Positions 15,478 through 20,768 of a stretch of DNA of 20,768 nucleotides are shown here, piece after piece. A program made the translations under genes and the position numbers. This stretch comes from CAMQRS01 sp964370645 (GTDB lineage Bacteria; Bacillota_I; Bacilli_A; Erysipelotrichales; Erysipelotrichaceae): NCBI GenBank assembly GCA_964370645.1, contig CAYJJS010000033.1:1-20768 (forward strand), given 5' to 3'. Below the pieces are notes generated by a model. That model was not told the origin of the DNA, did no database searches, and was given only the letters and a program-made list of their open reading frames with translations. Within the stretch, counting starts at the first letter, position 1. Each line of letters begins with the position of its first letter.

Positions 15478-17649
15478 TTATTCAAAAACACTCAAAATTC
15501 TTTGTGTCAATTTTGTATTTCTTACATCGCGCTCTTGACTATTAATTCCATTTATTAGTGCATCTTCATGCCCTAATAAAATCAATGATTTTTTTGCGCG
15601 AGTTATTGCGGTGTAGATTAATCGTCTTTGTAACATATATGTATAATCTTTCACTACTGGCAATATCACGATTGGATATTCACTCCCCTGCGCCTTATGA
15701 ATAGAAATACAATATGCATGTGTAATCACAGAAAAGTTTTCACTAGTGTACTCAACATACTGTGATTCAAAACGACATATGATACGATCCTTATGTTCAA
15801 AATCTTCATCCTTATAAATGATTTCAACAATCTCACCAATATCACCATTATACACATCATCATCCGGTTGATTTTTAAGTTGTAGAATTTTATCCTTCTC
15901 TCGTAAAATGCGATACCCTAATTGTAATTCACGTTTCCCCTCCATTTTGGGGTTACACACTTTTTGCAAAGCTATATTTAAAGCGTCAATGCCAGCAACT
16001 CCATCATACATAGGTGCTAATACCTGCATATCATATGCATTGTACCCCTTATCCATCGCATTTTGAACAATTTGAGTAATTGCATTACAAATTTGATAAT
16101 TTTGCGCAGGAATAAATTTCACATCATTCGCATGATGGATGGAAGTACAAGCGCCTTGTCGCATCTCACAAGCCAACTCCACAATATCGTTTCCTTCTTC
16201 TTGTCGAAAGATTTTTTCTAACCGAGATAAAGAGAATTGTCCACTACAGATTAAATCTTTCAATACGAAACCAGGTCCTACCGATGGTAATTGATCCTCA
16301 TCTCCAATTACAATTATTTTATTTACACGAATACACGCAGATAGAATATTATGAAATAAAAGTGTATCCACCATTGAAAACTCATCAATAATCAATACGT
16401 CACAGTTAAGGGGCTCTTGCGCATTTACATGAAAAGTATTTGTATGCAAATCCCATTTCAACATGGAATGAATGGTCATAGCACTATACCCTGACAAAGC
16501 AGACAAGCGCTTAGCTGCTCTTCCTGTTGGAGCACATAGTTGAATATTACTTGTAGGCATAAAGTGTTCTATAGCCTCTAAAATAGCTTTCACAATCGTT
16601 GTCTTACCTGTCCCAGGTCCTCCGGTAATAATATTAAAAGGGTGCGTCAATGCATCACAAATCGCTTGTGATTGCTTTTCTTCATAAGCAATGCTATCTT
16701 TTATTTCCAAATCCATAATAAAAGACAATATATCCTCTTCCTTAATAATTTCCTGACTTTTTAAATTCATCATATATAAATACTGTGCGATTTCTTTTTC
16801 CGCATCATATAAAGTTTCCAAATACACACTTGTACCTTCAAGAACCAAAGAACCTTGTTGCTTCAATGTCTCAAAATACAAAAGAAAAGTTTCTTCATCA
16901 ATTGCAGGGAAATTTCTTTGAAAAATATCTTGCAAGACATTAAATTCAATAAATGTATTTCCCGTACTCATTCCATATTGTGAAATACTATGCAAAATCA
17001 TTGCCATTAAACGATTTGGATGTGTAATATCAAATCCCAATTTCATAGCTAACTTGTCCACTGTCTTAAACCCGATACCATCAATCTCCAAAACCAACTT
17101 ATATGGATTAGACTTCACTACTTCAAGTGCTCTTTCCTTATAAGTAGCCTTAATCATTTGTATGTTTTTATTACTCACTCCATTATAAGCAAGAAATAAA
17201 ATCGTCTCATCCTTCTCAACGCAGGCATCAATCCCTTCCTGTAATCCTGCTCTTTGTCTATCATTTAAACCATATATTTGATGAATGATCGTAGGATCTT
17301 CTTTCAATATGTCAAAAGCATGAATACCTAATTGTTGTACAATACAAGTAGCACTTTTTTTTCCAATTTTAGGAAACATTGAGCTAGCAAAAAAACGGAT
17401 TACACTATCCTCATCGTCACCAGAACACACTTCATATTCGAAAATTTCAAACTGCATTCCATATTTAGGATGTTGCACATATTTCCCATACAAAGTATAC
17501 ATAAAATCTTCTTCAATATTTTGTAAGTATCCAGTTACTGTAATGGTTTTATGCTCATCCTTTTCAAGTTTAAATTTACCAATTTTAAAATGATTATCGC
17601 CTTCGTAAATAAAAAGCTTAAAGCGACCACTAATTTTTTCTATTTCCAT
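15478..17649 (-). CDS. recD2: RecD2-type ATP-dependent DNA helicase
   Basis: The 723-residue SF1B helicase moves 5'-3' on DNA and acts in DNA repair and replication-fork maintenance without RecBC. The N-terminal region (about 1-330) is the RecD2-specific extension with helix-hairpin-helix-like segments (NGVSNKN, LEIDGIGFKTVDKLA). Helicase motifs follow: Walker A GGPGTGKTT (about 343-351), CAPTGRAAKR, DVLIIDEFSMVD, GDEDQLPSVGPG, AYCISIHKAQGSE, and the motif VI segment YTAITRAKK. ATG 17649 has AGGTGAT upstream and lies seven bases after the CPBP protease gene. Length is typical of RecD2 (about 720-800). The mnmA-linked position of recD2 is common in Bacillota. Confidence 0.95.
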   Translation of the reverse strand: MEIEKISGRFKLFIYEGDNHFKIGKFKLEKDEHKTITVTGYLQNIEEDFMYTLYGKYVQHPKYGMQFEIFEYEVCSGDDEDSVIRFFASSMFPKIGKKSATCIVQQLGIHAFDILKEDPTIIHQIYGLNDRQRAGLQEGIDACVEKDETILFLAYNGVSNKNIQMIKATYKERALEVVKSNPYKLVLEIDGIGFKTVDKLAMKLGFDITHPNRLMAMILHSISQYGMSTGNTFIEFNVLQDIFQRNFPAIDEETFLLYFETLKQQGSLVLEGTSVYLETLYDAEKEIAQYLYMMNLKSQEIIKEEDILSFIMDLEIKDSIAYEEKQSQAICDALTHPFNIITGGPGTGKTTIVKAILEAIEHFMPTSNIQLCAPTGRAAKRLSALSGYSAMTIHSMLKWDLHTNTFHVNAQEPLNCDVLIIDEFSMVDTLLFHNILSACIRVNKIIVIGDEDQLPSVGPGFVLKDLICSGQFSLSRLEKIFRQEEGNDIVELACEMRQGACTSIHHANDVKFIPAQNYQICNAITQIVQNAMDKGYNAYDMQVLAPMYDGVAGIDALNIALQKVCNPKMEGKRELQLGYRILREKDKILQLKNQPDDDVYNGDIGEIVEIIYKDEDFEHKDRIICRFESQYVEYTSENFSVITHAYCISIHKAQGSEYPIVILPVVKDYTYMLQRRLIYTAITRAKKSLILLGHEDALINGINSQERDVRNTKLTQRILSVFE

Positions 17650-17656
17650 AAATCAC

Positions 17657-18382
17657 CTATAAAAACAAATGGATCGAGCCCATAAAATTATATACCATAT
17701 GTGCAAAAATACACGGGTAAATACTTCGATTACTTTCATACATATAACAAAATATACAACCCAATCCCATATATAAAATTAGAAACCACAAATCTGCATA
17801 ATTTGCATCTAATATCGCAGACAAGACATGTATCAGCCCAAAAAAGAAAGAAGAAATCAAGCAGGAAAATACAAAAGATTTGCGCTCTCTTAGACATCGA
17901 AAAAGAACACCGCGAAAAATCAACTCTTCCATAACTGGTCCCAAAACACAGGTAATAAAAGCAAGTAAATATACATTCTCATATGCAATACTATTAATTG
18001 CACTTTGATTTTCACTTTGTTGATTGCCTAAAAAGAAGTTTGTAAGCATATTAAACGCTACATTGGCATAAAGCAATATAAGTATTGAAACAAAACTTGT
18101 AACAATCATTTTACGAATCGAAAAGCTACGTTCCGCAAAAAGCAAGGGCCTCATCCAGAAAATAAGTGGCAAAACAAAAATCGCGTACATGTAAAACTGA
18201 TATGTTAAAGGTGTTAAATACTCCATTATAGATAAAAGTTGAAACACCTCTATTAATACATATGGAAAAAGAAATGTGAAACCTAAAAAATAATACAAAA
18301 GAAGAAAAAATATTTTCTTTTTTGAAAAAGGTAACTTTATATACTCCTTATTTGCTAGCAATATGTTGTTTGATTTTATCAT
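17657..18382 (-). CDS. CPBP-family intramembrane metalloprotease
   Basis: ATG 18382 gives 241 residues and has AAAGGAG nine bases upstream; longer in-frame starts lack one. Several hydrophobic segments (about 24-47, 58-82, 92-115, 137-151, 170-190, 197-216) carry the ABI/CPBP motifs. These are MEELIFRGVLFR (Glu152, Glu153, Arg157), FFGLIHV (His185), and AHMVYNFMG (His228, Asn232). All key residues are present, so it should be active. Family members process prenylated proteins in eukaryotes and in bacteria are linked to bacteriocin immunity or membrane-protein turnover; the substrate here is unknown. It overlaps the mnmA end by 35 bases, so translation is probably coupled, and is followed seven bases later by recD2. 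Confidence 0.88.
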   Translation of the reverse strand: MIKSNNILLANKEYIKLPFSKKKIFFLLLYYFLGFTFLFPYVLIEVFQLLSIMEYLTPLTYQFYMYAIFVLPLIFWMRPLLFAERSFSIRKMIVTSFVSILILLYANVAFNMLTNFFLGNQQSENQSAINSIAYENVYLLAFITCVLGPVMEELIFRGVLFRCLRERKSFVFSCLISSFFFGLIHVLSAILDANYADLWFLILYMGLGCIFCYMYESNRSIYPCIFAHMVYNFMGSIHLFL

Positions 18383-19496
18383 CAATATCGACTCCTTTAA
18401 TGAAAACTTGATCAATGACACCTCCACCCAAACAAACATCATCTATATAAAATACTGCTTCCTGCCCACAAGTTACAGAACCTATTGGATGTACATGTTC
18501 AACAAAGATCGTTGTGGCATCAAGAAATGATATTTTCACTGGATTGTCTTTTTGACGATAGCGGAATTTTGCACTACAAACAATAGATTCACCAATTGGA
18601 AAAGTATTAAAGAAGTTTACATTTGTAATCACTGAAGCATTAGACATTAACCATTCATTCTCATCTCCATTGCAAACATAAAGAATATTGTTTTGTACAT
18701 CTTTACCAACCACAAAATAAGGACCTTTACTACCACCAATTCCCAGTCCTTTGCGTTGACCAACAGTGTAATATAAAACACCAATGTGCTTACCAACAAC
18801 CTCTAGTGATTGAATATCAATTATATCTCCATCCTTGGCAGGTAAATAATTTTGTAGAAACTGCGTGAAGTTACGCTCTCCAATAAAACAAACACCGGTT
18901 GAATCTTTTTTCTTTGCTACAATCAAATCCAACTCTTCAGCCAAATCGCGAACTTCATGCTTCTGTAAATGACCAATTGGAAATAAAGTCTTTGCTAAAG
19001 CTTCTTGAGAAACTTGCGATAAAAAATAGGTTTGATCCTTATTGGAATCTGCACCACGCAACAAATAACTACAATCTTGTTCATGCTTTACTTGACAATA
19101 ATGTCCAGTTGCAATCATATCGAATCCATTATTCATAGCATATTTGAAAAAATGATCAAATTTAATATATTTATTACATAAAATATCAGGATTCGGTGTT
19201 CTTCCCTTTTTATATTCTTCTAAAAAAGCAGAAAACACAAAATCCCAATATTCACTAACAAAATCAACTCGAACTATATCCAAACCCAATTTCTCAGCTA
19301 CTGCTTTTGCATCTTCATAATCTTGTTCTTGTGGACAAACATCATTTTGGATGGTTGGATTCCCTAAAATATCATTGTTTGCATATGCATCCCAATTACG
19401 CATAAAAGCACAAGTAACATCATATCCTTGCTCTTTTAAAATATGTGCTGCAACTGCTGAATCCACTCCACCCGATAAACCTAATAACACTTTCAT
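18348..19496 (-). CDS. mnmA: tRNA-specific 2-thiouridylase MnmA
   Basis: The 382-residue enzyme adds sulfur to U34 of tRNA Lys, Glu and Gln, using ATP and a persulfide. The N-terminal PP-loop SGGVDS (8-13) binds ATP. The catalytic cysteines are Cys107 in NPDILCNKYIKF and Cys203 in STGVCFIGERNF. YYTVGQRKGLGIGG lies in the C-terminal part. Length is normal for the family. ATG 19496 is preceded by AAGGTGAT. It starts 70 bases after the distal 5S rRNA gene, beyond that gene's terminator, with a promoter at 19512-19539. The partner cysteine desulfurase gene is not visible here. Confidence 0.97.
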   Translation of the reverse strand: MKVLLGLSGGVDSAVAAHILKEQGYDVTCAFMRNWDAYANNDILGNPTIQNDVCPQEQDYEDAKAVAEKLGLDIVRVDFVSEYWDFVFSAFLEEYKKGRTPNPDILCNKYIKFDHFFKYAMNNGFDMIATGHYCQVKHEQDCSYLLRGADSNKDQTYFLSQVSQEALAKTLFPIGHLQKHEVRDLAEELDLIVAKKKDSTGVCFIGERNFTQFLQNYLPAKDGDIIDIQSLEVVGKHIGVLYYTVGQRKGLGIGGSKGPYFVVGKDVQNNILYVCNGDENEWLMSNASVITNVNFFNTFPIGESIVCSAKFRYRQKDNPVKISFLDATTIFVEHVHPIGSVTCGQEAVFYIDDVCLGGGVIDQVFIKGVDIDDKIKQHIASK

Positions 19497-19511
19497 AATA
19501 TCACCTTTTCT

Positions 19512-19539
19512 ATTATATAATAATTTTTTAATCTGTACA
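19512..19539 (-). promoter_or_regulatory. Probable mnmA promoter
   Basis: On the minus strand TGTACA (19534-19539), a 16-base spacer and TATAAT (19512-19517) lie directly after the T-run of the 5S terminator and 15 bases before the ATG. Confidence 0.5.
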
Positions 19540-19540
19540 T

Positions 19541-19563
19541 AAAAAGACTCACCATTGCGAGTC
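19541..19563 (-). terminator. Terminator of the distal 5S gene
   Basis: The stem GACTC / GAGTC (19546-19550 and 19559-19563) with an 8-base loop is followed by TTTTT on the minus strand. It starts two bases after the 3' end of the 5S sequence. Confidence 0.75.
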
Positions 19564-19565
19564 CA

Positions 19566-19682
19566 TTATCTGGCAACTTACTATCTTCACTAAAGCAAGT
19601 TTAGCTATTGTTATCGTTAAAGTGCTTAACTTCTGTGTTCGAAATGGGAACAGGTGTATCCACTTTGCCATAATTACCAGAT
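19566..19682 (-). rRNA. rrf: 5S ribosomal RNA, divergent distal copy
   Basis: The conserved 5S core ACCTGTTCCCATTTCGAACA and GAAGTTAAGCACTTTAACG is present, and the ends pair to form helix I (CTGGTAA with TTGCCAG). Compared with the copy at 19756-19872 it differs at about 15 of 117 positions, mostly G or C to A or T. Most changes in helices keep pairing: CTAGG/CCTAG becomes CTAAA/TTTAG in helix IV, and G-C becomes A-U in helix I. A TTGACA/GATAAT promoter ends 8 bases before its 5' end, and a terminator follows, so it looks independently transcribed. Ends are approximate by a few bases. Confidence 0.93.
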
Positions 19683-19690
19683 GTTTTACT

Positions 19691-19719
19691 ATTATCTATC
19701 AAACTAGCATAAATGTCAA
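19691..19719 (-). promoter_or_regulatory. Promoter dedicated to the distal 5S gene
   Basis: On the minus strand a perfect -35 TTGACA (19714-19719), a 17-base spacer and GATAAT (19691-19696) are placed so that transcription would start at about 19684, next to the mature 5S end. It lies after the terminator of the first 5S gene. It is the best consensus match in the window. Confidence 0.75.
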
Positions 19720-19728
19720 TATACAAAT

Positions 19729-19752
19729 AAAAAAGACTCACAAAAGTGAGTC
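19729..19752 (-). terminator. Terminator of the rRNA operon after the proximal 5S
   Basis: A perfect 7-bp stem GACTCAC / GTGAGTC (19735-19741 and 19746-19752) with a 4-base A loop is followed by TTTTTTATTTG on the minus strand. It begins four bases after the 5S 3' end. Confidence 0.88.
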
Positions 19753-19755
19753 GAA

Positions 19756-19872
19756 TTACCTGGCGATTTGCTATCTTCACTAGGGCACGCCTAGCTATTG
19801 TCACCGTTAAAGTGCTTAACTTCTGTGTTCGAAATGGGAACAGGTGTGGCCACTTTGCCATCATCACCAGAT
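19756..19872 (-). rRNA. rrf: 5S ribosomal RNA, proximal copy
   Basis: This is a standard Gram-positive-type 5S sequence of about 117 bases with conserved ACCTGTTCCCATTTCGAACA and GAAGTTAAGCAC. The ends form helix I (ATCTGGTGAT with ATCGCCAGGT). It is separated from the 23S gene by about 74 bases of spacer with no promoter and is followed by a strong terminator, as expected for the last gene of the rRNA operon. Ends are approximate. Confidence 0.95.
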
Positions 19873-19946
19873 GATGAAGAAATCAATCCTTCAAAACTAA
19901 ATAACAGTCCACTCATAGATACTTACACATATCCTTCTTCTTTTTT

Positions 19947-20768
<822 letters not shown>

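Noticed and set aside
19601..19867. 88-codon minus-strand frame with an internal duplication
   Set aside because: It spans the two 5S rRNA genes; the duplication is the pair of 5S copies.

Overview
This window reads as a low-GC, Gram-positive (Bacillota) chromosome segment. All genes lie on the minus strand, Shine-Dalgarno sequences are strong (AAGGAGG type), promoters are sigma-A-like, and alaS carries a T-box leader. The mix of genes (ireB, ruvX, yneF, comEB, an nfnAB-type pair, and a surface protein with InlB-type repeats) suggests an anaerobic, gut-type Firmicute, possibly Erysipelotrichia. That placement is an inference from style and gene set; no database search was possible.

Layout in transcription order, from the right end to the left. 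The 3' part of a 23S rRNA gene (19947-20768) is followed by a 5S gene and a terminator. Next comes a second, divergent 5S gene with its own TTGACA/GATAAT promoter and its own terminator. Then come mnmA (tRNA 2-thiolation), an overlapping CPBP membrane protease gene, recD2 (helicase), and a 56-codon membrane microprotein gene. The alaS-ireB-ruvX cluster follows, led by an alanine T-box and closed by a strong terminator. The nfnA/nfnB-like pair (flavin-based electron bifurcation between NADH, NADPH and ferredoxin) ends in another terminator. An ABC-F ATPase has its own promoter. The cluster lspA-rluD-rhomboid-comEB is tightly packed, with overlaps or gaps of only a few bases. yneF has its own promoter and terminator, followed by a monofunctional peptidoglycan glycosyltransferase. 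A large secreted repeat protein, preceded by a promoter embedded in palindromes, runs off the left edge.

Most of the window is housekeeping: translation (rRNA, alaS, mnmA, rluD, ABC-F), DNA maintenance (recD2, ruvX, dCMP deaminase) and envelope biogenesis (lspA, glycosyltransferase, proteases). The points that deserve attention are five. (1) The distal 5S gene differs at about 15 positions from its neighbour, yet its helix changes preserve pairing, and it has a private promoter. (2) The rhomboid-family protein lacks both catalytic residues. (3) The surface protein has 555-bp repeats that are identical over about 507 bp. (4) The surface-protein promoter carries palindromes spaced 22 bp apart. 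(5) An unrecognised Cys-rich membrane microprotein sits just before the alaS T-box. No insertion sequence, CRISPR array, tRNA or phage gene was seen, and no gene-free stretch exceeds 300 bases.
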